Positions 18,311-27,026 of a stretch of 64,000 bases of DNA are shown piece by piece. The stretch comes from Motilibacter aurantiacus (lineage in GTDB: Bacteria; Actinomycetota; Actinomycetes; Motilibacterales; Motilibacteraceae). The stretch covers positions 132,635-196,634 of the forward strand of contig NZ_JAANNO010000007.1 in the NCBI RefSeq assembly GCF_011250645.1. Reading direction: 5' to 3'. Both the position numbers and the translations under genes were made by a program. The notes beneath the pieces were generated by a model. That model saw only the letters and a list, made by a program, of their open reading frames with translations, did no database searches and was not told where the DNA came from. Position 1 is the stretch's first letter; each line of letters begins with the position of its first letter.

Positions 18311-19324
18311 TCAGCGGCTGGCGCGCGCGAGCTTGCCCGAGAGCTGGTCCTCGAGAAGCTGCCGGTCTGCGTCGACCATCAGCTCAGCGAGCGCCCGCCA
18401 GTCCGTCTTCGGCTCCCAGCCCAGCACCTCGCGGCACTTGGCCGGGTCCCCGATGAGGGCGTCGACCTCGGAGGGGCGCTCGTACCGGGCGTCGGTGCGG
18501 ACGTGCTTCTCCCAATCGAGGTCCGCGCGGGCGAACGCCACCTGGCAGAAGTCGCGGACCGTGCCGGCCTTGCCCGTGGCCACGACGTAGTCGTCGCCCT
18601 GCGGCTGCTGCAGCATGAGCCACTGCGCCTCGACGTACTCCTTGGCGTAGCCCCAGTCGCGCACGGCGTCGAGGTTGCCCAGGTAGAGGTAGTCCTGCAG
18701 CCCTGCAGCGATCCGGGCCACGGCGCGAGTGATCTTGCGAGTGACGAAGGTCTCACCCCGGCGCGGCGACTCGTGGTTGAACAGGATGCCGTTGGTCGCG
18801 TGCATCCCGTACGCCTCGCGGTAGTTCACCGTGGCCCAGTAGGCGTAGACCTTGGCCGCGCCGTAGGGCGACCGCGGGTGGAACGGGGTCTGCTCGTTCT
18901 GCGGCGGGGGCGTCGAGCCGAACATCTCCGAGCTCGACGCCTGGTAGAAGCGGGTGTCCACTCCCGAAGCCCGGATCGCCTCGAGCAGACGGATCGTCCC
19001 GAGCCCCGTGACGTCGCCGGTGTACTCCGGCATCTCGAACGAGACCTTCACGTGCGACTGCGCGCCGAGGTGGTAGACCTCGTCCGGCTGAACGTCGCGC
19101 ATGAGGTTGACCAGCATCGTCGCGTCCGACAGGTCCCCGTGGTGCAGCACCAGGCGCTGGTCCGGGTCGTGCGGGTCCTGGTAGATGTGGTCGATACGGT
19201 CGGTGTTGAAGGTGGACGCCCGGCGGATGACCCCGTGCACCTCGTAGCCCTTGTCGAGCAGCAACTCGGCGAGGTACGAGCCGTCCTGACCAGTGACACC
19301 GGTGATGAGCGCGGACTTCGTCAT
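18311..19324 (-). CDS. gmd: GDP-D-mannose 4,6-dehydratase
   Basis: This 337-aa SDR makes GDP-4-keto-6-deoxy-D-mannose. Signature strings are [56 protein letters not shown] and the catalytic YGAAKVYA, followed by [20 protein letters not shown] and [18 protein letters not shown], all diagnostic of Gmd. Its product is used by fcl 14 kb to the left. ATG 19324 is the only sensible start. Co-directional wzx lies 31 bp downstream. Confidence 0.96.
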   Translation of the reverse strand: MTKSALITGVTGQDGSYLAELLLDKGYEVHGVIRRASTFNTDRIDHIYQDPHDPDQRLVLHHGDLSDATMLVNLMRDVQPDEVYHLGAQSHVKVSFEMPEYTGDVTGLGTIRLLEAIRASGVDTRFYQASSSEMFGSTPPPQNEQTPFHPRSPYGAAKVYAYWATVNYREAYGMHATNGILFNHESPRRGETFVTRKITRAVARIAAGLQDYLYLGNLDAVRDWGYAKEYVEAQWLMLQQPQGDDYVVATGKAGTVRDFCQVAFARADLDWEKHVRTDARYERPSEVDALIGDPAKCREVLGWEPKTDWRALAELMVDADRQLLEDQLSGKLARASR

Positions 19325-19706
19325 GGAAAAGGCAGCCTCGAGGTCTCGGCGGGATCAGCGGCTCACAGGGCCGACGGGCGACTCAGTATTCCACGGCTCG
19401 GCCGTCCACCAGCATCGAAGGCACACAAGCGCACGGCGACACGCCGCCTCGCGGGACGCGGGCGAAAAAAAGTTGCGGCACCACTGAACCCCCGGTCGGG
19501 CCTGGGGCATCTCCAGTCTGACGAAGCTGACGCGGGCGCCTGCGGCGGTCACGTCCGCGCCGGTGAGCGGATGCGGACGCGGTTGCCTGTGGGCCCTGCT
19601 GAATGAGGGAGCCCGGTACATGAGCGCCGTACTTCACCCGGTGGGTCCTAGTCACCCCCAGCCACGGCGTGAAGCCAGCCGATCGCGCTCCGGTAGTCTC
19701 GGTCCG
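19325..19706. other. Divergent intergenic region between gmd and the wecG-like gene
   Basis: This 382-bp stretch has no supportable gene. It is slightly less G+C-rich than the flanks and includes a run of seven A at 19465-19471. The downstream end holds the TAGTCT box before the wecG-like gene. In-frame extension of that gene to 19563 is possible but gives no family-like residues. Confidence 0.5.
19694..19699 (+). promoter_or_regulatory. Probable -10 box (TAGTCT), leaderless start
   Basis: TAGTCT ends 7 bp before the ATG at 19707 and no Shine-Dalgarno sequence intervenes. It supports the 19707 start over the upstream in-frame starts at 19563 and 19620. Confidence 0.5.
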
Positions 19707-20540
19707 ATGACCTCCGTTCACGACTGCACCTGTGAGGCAGGCCTCACCGTGAGCCGTCCGCGGACGGGTGAGCTCGCTGCGCTGGACCGCTTCACCTCTT
19801 TCGGCTTCGCGGACGTCAAGCTTTACGACGCCGACGTCACCGAGGCGGCGGCCTTCGTCGAGTGGGCGGCACGTGCGCACACGCCGCTCGCGGTGCACAT
19901 GTGCAACGCGTACGTCTTGAGCTTGGTCCTGCGCCGGACCGGCTACCGGGAGGTGCTGAACCACCAGTCGGTCAACTTCCCCGACGGCACACCGGTGGCG
20001 TGGTTTCACCGCGTGATCAGCAAGTCCCGGGCGAAGGGGCCGGTCCGGGGTCCGGCACTCATGCAGGCCGTGCTCAGCCGGCCCGGGCTCCGCCACTACC
20101 TGCTGGGCGGCTCTCCCGAGGTGCTCGCCGACCTCGAGCGCGCGATCAAGACCGACTACCCCGACGCCGTCGTCGCCGGCTCGCTGGCCCCGCCCTTCCG
20201 GGACCCGACCCACGACGACGTGCTGGAGTACGCCCAGCTGATCGAGGAGGCCGCACCGGACCTGGTGTGGGTCGGCCTCGGCACACCCCGTCAGGACCAG
20301 CTCATCGCGCAACTGGTCGACCACGTGAGCGTGACGATGGTCGGGGTCGGTGCCGCTTTCGACTTCCTGTCGGGCCACAAGAAGGAGGCTCCGGCCGCGC
20401 TCCACGGGACCGGGTTCGAGTGGGTCCACCGGCTCGTCTCCGAGCCTCGCCGGCTGTGGAAGCGCTACCTGCTGGGCAACGCGCTCTTCCTCCTGCAGGC
20501 GGGGCGAGAGGTGCGCAAGCTCCGCAACGGCCAGGCGTGA
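19707..20540 (+). CDS. WecG/TagA/CpsF family glycosyltransferase
   Basis: This 277-aa GT26 enzyme adds an N-acetylated hexosamine to a lipid-linked sugar early in glycan assembly. Landmarks are MCNAYVLSLVLRR, FPDGTPVAWFHR (conserved D-G-x-P/G acceptor loop), HYLLGGSPEVLADLERAI, LVWVGLGTPRQDQLIA and GVGAAFDFLSGHKKEAP. In the family the threonine and aspartate near the first motif and the arginines near PRQ matter for activity. The length is close to the family's 240-280 aa. It opens a four-gene plus-strand operon ending with the gtrA-like gene. Confidence 0.9.
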   Translation: MTSVHDCTCEAGLTVSRPRTGELAALDRFTSFGFADVKLYDADVTEAAAFVEWAARAHTPLAVHMCNAYVLSLVLRRTGYREVLNHQSVNFPDGTPVAWFHRVISKSRAKGPVRGPALMQAVLSRPGLRHYLLGGSPEVLADLERAIKTDYPDAVVAGSLAPPFRDPTHDDVLEYAQLIEEAAPDLVWVGLGTPRQDQLIAQLVDHVSVTMVGVGAAFDFLSGHKKEAPAALHGTGFEWVHRLVSEPRRLWKRYLLGNALFLLQAGREVRKLRNGQA

Positions 20541-22072
20541 CCGGGCAGCACCCCCGCGCAGCACCTCCCCCCACCGGCTCGAGCGCGACGACCAGCGGGT
20601 CGTCGGCGCTGACGCAGCACGACAGCACCCGCCACCCGCGTTGGCTCCTGCCTGCCGGGCTGGTGGCTGTGCTGATGCTGTGGGCGCTGCTGCCCTGGGA
20701 ATGGTCGCTGGTCGACGACGCGCTCTATGTCGAGCAGTCGCGGGCCGCTCGTAGCGCCGACGGCCTGCTCGGGCTGTTCCAGATGGGCTGGGACATGCGG
20801 GAGGCGGACGTCGGGGCGGGCGTGTTCCGCCCCAGCTTCTACGCGATCGAGCCCTGGTTCTACGCCCTCCCGGTCGCCGGCGCTCGCACTTTACGACTTG
20901 CCCTCTTCCTTCTGGTCCTGCTGGCCCCAGCCGTCCTTGTCCGGCGACTTGCCGGCGGCCGCTGGGCGCTGGCCGTGGGCACGGCGGTAGCCGTCGGGCT
21001 CGCCAACCGCGCGCTGTACGACCAGCTGTTCTTCCCTTCTCTGCAGGAGCTGTGGGGGCTCGCCTTCATCGCGCTCGGGCTGCTCGCCCCACGGCCGTGG
21101 CTGCGCACCGTCGCGTGGGTGATCGCGGCCGGTTGGAAGGCGCCCTTCGCCTGGCTGCTCCTCGTCTACGCGCTCTCGCTGGCGGTGCGCCGGCGTTGGC
21201 TGCATGCTGCGGTCACAGCGGCTGCCGGACTGGGAAGCATCCTGTACAGCGCGTACCTCCAGCGCAGTGGCTGGTACACCGCCGGCTACACGTTCACGTT
21301 CGACGACCTCCCGCGAATCGTGGAGTCCACGGTGAAGTGGGGCGCGGCTCCCGGTCTGGCCCTGATCGCGCTCGCCGCGACCCGGGGACGGCGCGAAGGT
21401 CGCGACGAGGGTGGGGCGGCCGTCCGGGCGCGACGCGACCAGCTGCACGACGGCTACATCCTGCTCGGCACAGGGCTGCTCTACCTCGCGACTCTGACGC
21501 CCTGGTCGCCCGGCAGCAGCTACTACTTCGCCCCGCCCATCTGGCTGGGGGCCACCGGGCTCCTGCTGATCCTCGTCCAACACACGTCCCCGCGCGAGCT
21601 CGCATGGCCACGCTGGGGTGCTGCCGCGGTCGCGGCCGCCTGCGCCGCGGCAGTCGCGTTCATCGGCCTCCGGGACGGGCTCCTCCGCAACGCCTTCGTC
21701 GTCGAGACCAGGGACTTCGCCCTGTCGGTGTCCGACGAGCGCCCGCTGATAGCGATGAACGGGTGCGAGGCCAGCATCCGCTTCCAGCAGCTGCTCACCC
21801 TGCGGACCGACGGTCGCTGGCAAGGCCGCTTCAGCCACGGGACCGCGGGCGAGCCCAGCTCGTGCGACCCGAGCTTCATGACACTGCAGCCCGGTCCGCC
21901 CACGTTCTTCGCCTTCGCCGCGCCTCCCGCCGGCGAGAGCCGATCCTGTGCCGCGTACTACGTCGAAGGAACGGACTACCCGGGACTGCCGCACGACGCC
22001 GCCTGGCGCGTGCTGCGCCACACGGCCCGTGGCACCGTGTACGCGACGCCCTGCCCGGCCGAGCGGCCGTAG
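20537..22072 (+). CDS. Polytopic membrane protein, probable GT-C-type glycosyltransferase
   Basis: This 511-aa protein starts at GTG 20537, overlapping the previous stop by 4 bp. It has about ten membrane helices. The first loop contains WSLVDDALYVEQSRAARS, where the acidic pair after helix 1 resembles the D-D/D-E catalytic motif of GT-C (GT39/GT83-like) polyprenyl-phosphate-sugar-dependent transferases. The last ~130 residues form an extracytoplasmic domain with several cysteines (NGCEASIRF, SSCDPSF, RSCAAYY, ATPCPAERP). The GtrB-like and GtrA-like proteins that follow would supply and flip its polyprenyl-linked donor, a three-gene arrangement known from O-antigen glucosylation. Function inferred. 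Confidence 0.65.
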   Translation: MTGQHPRAAPPPTGSSATTSGSSALTQHDSTRHPRWLLPAGLVAVLMLWALLPWEWSLVDDALYVEQSRAARSADGLLGLFQMGWDMREADVGAGVFRPSFYAIEPWFYALPVAGARTLRLALFLLVLLAPAVLVRRLAGGRWALAVGTAVAVGLANRALYDQLFFPSLQELWGLAFIALGLLAPRPWLRTVAWVIAAGWKAPFAWLLLVYALSLAVRRRWLHAAVTAAAGLGSILYSAYLQRSGWYTAGYTFTFDDLPRIVESTVKWGAAPGLALIALAATRGRREGRDEGGAAVRARRDQLHDGYILLGTGLLYLATLTPWSPGSSYYFAPPIWLGATGLLLILVQHTSPRELAWPRWGAAAVAAACAAAVAFIGLRDGLLRNAFVVETRDFALSVSDERPLIAMNGCEASIRFQQLLTLRTDGRWQGRFSHGTAGEPSSCDPSFMTLQPGPPTFFAFAAPPAGESRSCAAYYVEGTDYPGLPHDAAWRVLRHTARGTVYATPCPAERP

Positions 22073-22086
22073 CCCCGGAGGTCGCC

Positions 22087-23073
22087 GTGCTGCTCTCGAT
22101 CGTCGTGCCGTGCTTCCGCGAGGAGGCATCCCTCCCTCACCTGCACCAGGCCCTGTCCGAGCAGGTCGAGCCGCTCGACCTCGAGGTCGAGATGCTCTTC
22201 GTCGACGACGGAAGCCCGGACGGCACGCTCGACGTTCTCCGTGAGCTGGCCGGGCGGGACAGCCGCGTGCGCTACCTGTCGCTGAGCCGCAACTTCGGCA
22301 AGGAGTCCGCCCTGCTGGCCGGTCTGGAGCACGCGGCCGGTGATGCAGTCCTGATCATGGACGCCGACCTGCAACACCCGCCCACGCTCCTGCCGCTGAT
22401 GCTCGCCCGGATGACCGAGGGCTTCGATCAGGTCGTCGCCCGACGCACCCGGCAGGGGGACCCGTTCCGGCGCACCTTCCTGGCGCGGACCTATTACCGG
22501 TTGATCAACCGGCTCATCGACGTGCGGCTCATGGACGGGGCCGGCGACTTCCGCCTGCTCAGCCGCCGTGCGGTGGACGCCCTGCTCGCGATGCCCGAGC
22601 GTAACCGCTTCTCCAAGGGCTTGTTCTCCTGGATCGGCTTCCCGACCGTGATGGTCGAGTACGAGAACGTGGTGCGGACCGCGGGCTCGAGCAGCTGGAC
22701 TTTCCGACGGCTGGTCAATTACGGCCTGGACGGCGTCCTCTCCTTCAACGACCGACCGCTCCGCCTGCTGGTGCACCTCGGCGGCGCGGTCACGTTGCTC
22801 TCGCTGACCTACATCGTCTGGCTGCTCGCGCGAGCGGCCTTGTACGGCATCGACCAGCCCGGCTACCTGACCCTGGTGTCAGCGGTGCTGATGCTCGGCG
22901 GGCTGCAACTGCTGGCTCTCGGGATTCTGGGCGAGTACATCGGGCGCATCTACTACGAGGCGAAGGCGCGGCCGGCCTACCTGCTGCGCGAGGGGAACGT
23001 CGCCCCGCCGCACGCCGGTGAGCTGCCGTTCCCGCCGCATCGCGCGGACCGGCAGAGCGGACGGGCGTCGTGA
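22087..23073 (+). CDS. GtrB-like polyprenyl-phosphate glycosyltransferase (GT2)
   Basis: This 328-aa GT2 has two C-terminal membrane helices (about 227-250 and 262-290) and a short cytosolic tail. LLSIVVPCFREEASLPHL, MLFVDDGSPDGTLDVL, SLSRNFGKESALLAGLEHA and VLIMDADLQHPP are diagnostic of the GtrB/DPM1 branch, which makes polyprenyl-phosphate hexose in the cytoplasm. GTG 22087 has GGAGG 5 bp upstream. Its stop overlaps the GtrA-like gene by 4 bp. The donor sugar is unknown. Confidence 0.9.
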   Translation: MLLSIVVPCFREEASLPHLHQALSEQVEPLDLEVEMLFVDDGSPDGTLDVLRELAGRDSRVRYLSLSRNFGKESALLAGLEHAAGDAVLIMDADLQHPPTLLPLMLARMTEGFDQVVARRTRQGDPFRRTFLARTYYRLINRLIDVRLMDGAGDFRLLSRRAVDALLAMPERNRFSKGLFSWIGFPTVMVEYENVVRTAGSSSWTFRRLVNYGLDGVLSFNDRPLRLLVHLGGAVTLLSLTYIVWLLARAALYGIDQPGYLTLVSAVLMLGGLQLLALGILGEYIGRIYYEAKARPAYLLREGNVAPPHAGELPFPPHRADRQSGRAS

Positions 23074-23567
23074 CCGCGTCGAGGGGAGCTTTACTCCGTT
23101 TCTGCGCGGTCGGGGTGGTCAACACCGGCGCGTACTACGGTCCCTACCTCGCCCTCCTCCCTCTGGTCGGCTACGTCGCGGCGCACCTCATCGGGTTCGT
23201 GATCAGTCTGCTGGTGTCCTTCGTCCTCAACAGCAAGCTGACGTTCCGGGTCCCGATGACCTGGCGGCGGCTGGCGCTGTACCCCTTGACCAACTTGACC
23301 AACTTCCTCGTCACAACGACGGGGGTTCTGGTCCTCGTGAACGCGCTGGCGGTGGACGAGACGTTCGCGCCATTGATCGCATCGGCCCCGGCGATCCCGG
23401 CAACCTTCGTCGTGACCCGGCTCGTCCTCGCCGGGCGGCGCCACCGCTCGGCTGCGACGGACGAGCGCGGCGCCGCCGGAACCGTCCAGGCCGGATTGCT
23501 CAGCGCAGGCCCGGCCACGCCTCGAGCGCCGCACGCAGCGCCTCCCGCCAGCCTCGGATCGGGCTGA
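23070..23567 (+). CDS. GtrA-like flippase-type membrane protein
   Basis: This 165-aa protein has four helices (about 7-27, 35-60, 75-97, 105-128), the GtrA pattern: LRFCAVGVVNTGAYYGPYL, then AHLIGFVISLLVSFVLNSKLTF, and FLVTTTGVLVLVNAL. GtrA-type proteins are thought to move polyprenyl-phosphate sugars across the membrane for a GT-C enzyme. It starts by GTG, overlapping the GtrB-like gene. Its low-complexity C-terminus (ATPRAPHAAPPASLG) overlaps the convergent rmlD gene by 68 bp. Confidence 0.85.
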   Translation: MTASRGALLRFCAVGVVNTGAYYGPYLALLPLVGYVAAHLIGFVISLLVSFVLNSKLTFRVPMTWRRLALYPLTNLTNFLVTTTGVLVLVNALAVDETFAPLIASAPAIPATFVVTRLVLAGRRHRSAATDERGAAGTVQAGLLSAGPATPRAPHAAPPASLGSG

Positions 23568-24384
23568 GCCCGGCCGCCTCCCAGCGGGCGTGACCGAGCA
23601 CGCTGTACGCCGGGCGCGGCGCCGGCCGCCGGAACGCCTCGCTGGTGGTCGGCCGCACCCGCTGCGGGTCGTGGCCCAGCTCCTCGAACACGGCTCGGGC
23701 CAGCCCGTGCCACGTCGTCTCACCGCTGCTGGTGCCGTGGTAGACCCCGGGCGGCGCGTCGACCGATCGGCCGAGGGCGACCAGCTGCTCGGCGAGGTCC
23801 CGCGACCAGGTCGGCTGCCCGAGCTGGTCCTGCACCACGTCGACCGTCCCGTCGGGCGCCTTCTCCGCCGCCAGCCGGGCCATCGTGGCGACGAAGCTGC
23901 GCCCGTGCTGCCCGTAGAGCCAGGCGGTGCGGACGACGAAGCCCCCGTCACGGTGCAGGCGCAGGACCGCCCGCTCGCCGGCGAGCTTGCTGCGGCCGTA
24001 CGCATTGAGCGGGGCGGGCGGGGCGTCCTCCGGGTACGGCCGGGTGGCGTCGCCGGCGAAGACGTAGTCGGTGGAGACGTGCAGCAGCCGGGCGCCGGTC
24101 TGCGTGCAGGCGGCGGCGAGCAGCGCGACGCCCTCACCATTGACCCGGGTCGCGTCGTCCTCGCGCTCCTCGGCGCCGTCGACGTCGGTCCACGCGGCGC
24201 AGTTGACGACCACCCCGGGCCCCTCCGGGCCGGCCAGGCTCGACACCGCCTCCTGCACCGCGTCCGCGTCCAGCACGTCGAGGCCGGCCCGGTCGCGCGC
24301 GTCGAGCCGCTCCCCTGCGGCGGTGAGCACCGAGGTGACGTCGCGGCCGAGCATGCCCCCGGCGCCGGTGACCAGCCAGCCCAT
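23500..24384 (-). CDS. rmlD: dTDP-4-dehydrorhamnose reductase
   Basis: This 294-aa SDR carries out the last step of dTDP-L-rhamnose synthesis. LVTGAGGMLGRDVTSVL (4-20), VVNCAAWTDVDGAE, HVSTDYVFAGDATRPY and the catalytic YGRSKLAGE are all RmlD-specific. PTWSRDLAEQLV and GVYHGTSSGETTWHGLA are typical of the C-terminal substrate domain. ATG 24384 shares one base with the rmlB stop (TGATG). The end runs 68 bp into the opposing gtrA-like gene. Confidence 0.96.
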   Translation of the reverse strand: MGWLVTGAGGMLGRDVTSVLTAAGERLDARDRAGLDVLDADAVQEAVSSLAGPEGPGVVVNCAAWTDVDGAEEREDDATRVNGEGVALLAAACTQTGARLLHVSTDYVFAGDATRPYPEDAPPAPLNAYGRSKLAGERAVLRLHRDGGFVVRTAWLYGQHGRSFVATMARLAAEKAPDGTVDVVQDQLGQPTWSRDLAEQLVALGRSVDAPPGVYHGTSSGETTWHGLARAVFEELGHDPQRVRPTTSEAFRRPAPRPAYSVLGHARWEAAGLSPIRGWREALRAALEAWPGLR

Positions 24385-25373
24385 CAGCGGGCCAGCGCGG
24401 CGCGCTGCTTCAGCGGCTCCCACCAGGCGCGGTTGTCGCGGTACCACTGCACGGTGTCGGCCAGGCCCTGCCCGAACGGCACCTGGGGCGCATAGCCCAG
24501 CTCCGCCGAGATCTTCGAGATGTCCACCGAGTAGCGCCGGTCGTGGCCCTTGCGGTCCTCGACCGGGACGACCCGGTCCCAGCCCGCGCCGAGCGCGTCC
24601 AGCAGCTGGCCGGTGAGCTCCTTGTTGGTGAGCTCGGTGCCACCACCGATGTTGTAGACCTCGCCGGCCCGGCCCTTCTCGAGCACGAGCGCGATCCCCC
24701 GGCAGTGGTCGTCGACGTGCAGCCAGTCGCGCACGTTGAGCCCGTCGCCGTAGAGCGGGACCGTCCCCCCGTCGAGCAGGTTGGTGACGAACAGCGGGAT
24801 GACCTTCTCCGGGAACTGGTACGGCCCGTAGTTGTTCGAGCAGCGGGTGATGCTGACGTCGAGCTGGTGGGTGCGGGCGTACGCCCGGGCGAGCAGGTCG
24901 CTGGAGGCCTTCGAGGCGGAGTACGGCGAGTTCGGCTCCAGCGGGTGCGTCTCCGGCCAGGAGCCCTCGTCGATGGAGCCGTAGACCTCGTCGGTCGAGA
25001 CGTGGACGAACTTGGCCAGCCCGCGCCGGTGGGCGGCGTCCAGCAGCGTCTGGGTTCCGACGACGTTCGTCATCACGAAGTCGGTGGCTCCCTCGATGGA
25101 GCGGTCGACGTGCGACTCGGCGGCGAAGTGGACGACCGCGTCGGAGGCGCTCACCAGCTCCCCCACCAGCTTCGTGTCCAGGATGTCGCCCTCCACGAAG
25201 GTCAGGCGCGGGCTGTCCTTCACCGGGTCGAGGTTCGCCCGGTTGCCCGCGTACGTCAGCTTGTCCAGGACGACGACGTCGGTGTCCGCGAAGGCGGGGT
25301 AGCCCCCCGACAGCAGGGTGCGGACGAAGTGCGAGCCGATGAAGCCGGCGCCGCCGGTGACCAGTACGGACAA
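24384..25373 (-). CDS. rmlB: dTDP-D-glucose 4,6-dehydratase
   Basis: This 329-aa SDR has VLVTGGAGFIGSHFVRTLL at the start, HFAAESHVDRSIEGATDFV, HVSTDEVYGSID and YSASKASSDLL, the RmlB signatures, then RCSNNYGPYQFPEKVIPL. The start codon is TTG at 25373, backed by GGAGGAG 5 bp upstream and by correct family length; no better ATG or GTG fits. The rare TTG may lower translation relative to rmlD. The leader is shared with fcl. Confidence 0.96.
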   Translation of the reverse strand: MSVLVTGGAGFIGSHFVRTLLSGGYPAFADTDVVVLDKLTYAGNRANLDPVKDSPRLTFVEGDILDTKLVGELVSASDAVVHFAAESHVDRSIEGATDFVMTNVVGTQTLLDAAHRRGLAKFVHVSTDEVYGSIDEGSWPETHPLEPNSPYSASKASSDLLARAYARTHQLDVSITRCSNNYGPYQFPEKVIPLFVTNLLDGGTVPLYGDGLNVRDWLHVDDHCRGIALVLEKGRAGEVYNIGGGTELTNKELTGQLLDALGAGWDRVVPVEDRKGHDRRYSVDISKISAELGYAPQVPFGQGLADTVQWYRDNRAWWEPLKQRAALAR

Positions 25374-25377
25374 CGCT

Positions 25378-25392
25378 TCTCCTCCGCATCGA
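25378..25392 (-). promoter_or_regulatory. 15-bp leader with strong Shine-Dalgarno, identical to that of fcl
   Basis: TCGATGCGGAGGAGA on the minus strand, ending just before the rmlB TTG. It decides the unusual start codon. Confidence 0.6.
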
Positions 25393-25500
25393 TGCCGTCG
25401 TCGCCGGGCACGGCGCGGGCGGTCCCGACCCTACCGGCGCCGGCCTGTCCCGTACGCGGCTCTTCGACCGCACGACCCGAACGGCAGAGCGGCCGGCCGC

Positions 25501-25506
25501 TAGGGT
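25501..25506 (+). promoter_or_regulatory. Probable -10 box (TAGGGT) of rmlA, leaderless
   Basis: TAGGGT ends 6 bp before the GTG at 25513; no ribosome-binding site is present. The same hexamer precedes rmlC. Confidence 0.55.
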
Positions 25507-25512
25507 CGCCAC

Positions 25513-26376
25513 GTGCGCGGAATCATCCTGGCCGGCGGGAGCGGCACGCGGCTGCACCCGATCACCCGGGGCATCAGCAAGCAGCTCGTGCCCGTCTACG
25601 ACAAGCCGATGATCTACTACCCGCTGACCACGCTGTTGCAGGCGGGGATCCGCGAGATCCTCGTGATCACCACCCCCGAGGACGCCGGGAGCTTCCGCCG
25701 GCTGCTCGGGGACGGCTCGGACCTCGGCATCCGGCTCGAGTACGCGGTGCAGCCCCGCCCCGAAGGGCTCGCCCAGGCCTTCCTGATCGGCGCCGACTTC
25801 ATCGGCGAGGAGAAGGTCGCGCTGGTCCTCGGGGACAACATCTTCTACGGCGTCGGCCTCGACGAGCAGCTGAAGGCGTGCACGGAGGTCGAGGGCGGCC
25901 GCATCTTCGCCTACCACGTCGCGGACCCGAAGGCCTACGGCGTGGTCGAGTTCGACGGCGCGGGCGTGGCGGTGAGCATCGAGGAGAAGCCTGCGCACCC
26001 GCGCAGCAACTACGCCGTCCCCGGCATCTACTTCTACGACAACGACGTGATCGGTATCGCCCGCGGCCTCGAGCCCAGCGCACGCGGCGAGCTCGAGATC
26101 ACGGCGGTCAACCAGGAGTACCTCTCGCGCGGCACGCTGACCGTCACCGTGCTCCCGCGCGGCACCGCCTGGCTCGACACCGGGACCTTCGACTCCATGG
26201 TCCAGGCCTCCGAGTTCGTCCGGGTGATCGAGGCGCGCCAGGGCCAGAAGATCGGCTGCATCGAGGAGGCCGCCTGGCGCGAGGGCTGGCTCTCCGACGA
26301 CCAGCTGCGGGCGGTGGCGGAGCCGCTGCGCAAGAGCGGCTACGGCGACTACCTGCTGGGCCTGCTGGGCGCCTGA
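25513..26376 (+). CDS. rmlA: Glucose-1-phosphate thymidylyltransferase
   Basis: This 287-aa enzyme makes dTDP-glucose. [59 protein letters not shown] and YFYDNDVI are the classic RmlA string set, and the [13 protein letters not shown] segment closes the core. The length is normal (about 290). It diverges from rmlB across a 139-bp region and is probably translated from a leaderless message starting at GTG 25513. Confidence 0.97.
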   Translation: MRGIILAGGSGTRLHPITRGISKQLVPVYDKPMIYYPLTTLLQAGIREILVITTPEDAGSFRRLLGDGSDLGIRLEYAVQPRPEGLAQAFLIGADFIGEEKVALVLGDNIFYGVGLDEQLKACTEVEGGRIFAYHVADPKAYGVVEFDGAGVAVSIEEKPAHPRSNYAVPGIYFYDNDVIGIARGLEPSARGELEITAVNQEYLSRGTLTVTVLPRGTAWLDTGTFDSMVQASEFVRVIEARQGQKIGCIEEAAWREGWLSDDQLRAVAEPLRKSGYGDYLLGLLGA

Positions 26377-26393
26377 ACGGGCGCGGCCACGGC

Positions 26394-26399
26394 TAGGGT
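26394..26399 (+). promoter_or_regulatory. Probable -10 box (TAGGGT) of rmlC, leaderless
   Basis: TAGGGT ends 8 bp before the GTG at 26408. It shows that rmlC may have its own promoter although rmlA ends only 31 bp upstream. Confidence 0.5.
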
Positions 26400-26407
26400 T
26401 CTGCGAC

Positions 26408-27016
26408 GTGGAGATCCGCGAGCTCAAGGTCCCCGACGCCTACGAGGTCACCCCGGTCCAGCACCGGGACGACCGCGGCGTGTTCCTCGAGTGGTTCCGC
26501 GAAGCACGCTTCGTGGAAGCGGTCGGCCACCCGCTCGACCTGAGGCAGGCGAACGTCTCGGTGTCGTCGCGGGGCACCCTGCGCGGCATCCACTTCGCCG
26601 ACGTCCCACCGAGCCAGGCGAAGTACGTCACCTGCCTGCGTGGTGCGGTGCTCGACGTCGTCGTCGACATCCGAACCGGGTCTCCGGCATTCGGGACGTG
26701 GGACGCGGTGCGGCTCGACGACGTCGACCGGCGCGCCGTCTACCTGAGCGAGGGCCTCGGCCACGCGTTCGTCGCCCTGACCGACGACGCGACCGTCAGC
26801 TACCTCTGCTCCGAGGGCTACTCCCCCACCCGGGAGCACGGCATCTCCCCGCTCGACCCCGACCTCGCGATCGAGTGGCCGGCCGAGGCGGGGGAGCTGC
26901 TGCTCTCCCCGAAGGACACCGCGGCCCCGACGCTGCGCGAGGCCGAGGCGGCGGGGCTGCTGCCGTCGTACGACGCCTGCCGGCAGTTCTACGCCTCGCT
27001 CCGGCAGCGCCCCTGA
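26408..27016 (+). CDS. rmlC: dTDP-4-dehydrorhamnose 3,5-epimerase
   Basis: This 202-aa cupin-fold epimerase has FLEWFREARF, QANVSVSSRGTLRGIHF (with the catalytic histidine of LRGIHF), KYVTCLRGAVLDVVVDIR and YLSEGLGHAFVALTDDATV, where the family tyrosine/aspartate region lies. CSEGYSPTREHGI and DPDLAIEWP are also RmlC-specific. It is slightly longer than the usual 180-190 aa. With rmlA, rmlB and rmlD it completes dTDP-L-rhamnose synthesis. It converges with the hisF paralogue (10-bp gap). Confidence 0.95.
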   Translation: MEIRELKVPDAYEVTPVQHRDDRGVFLEWFREARFVEAVGHPLDLRQANVSVSSRGTLRGIHFADVPPSQAKYVTCLRGAVLDVVVDIRTGSPAFGTWDAVRLDDVDRRAVYLSEGLGHAFVALTDDATVSYLCSEGYSPTREHGISPLDPDLAIEWPAEAGELLLSPKDTAAPTLREAEAAGLLPSYDACRQFYASLRQRP

Positions 27017-27026
27017 CGCGTTCCGG

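Noticed and set aside
19563-19706. N-terminal extension of the wecG-like gene by 48 residues
   Set aside because: The added residues do not match the family, and a TAGTCT box sits 7 bp before ATG 19707.
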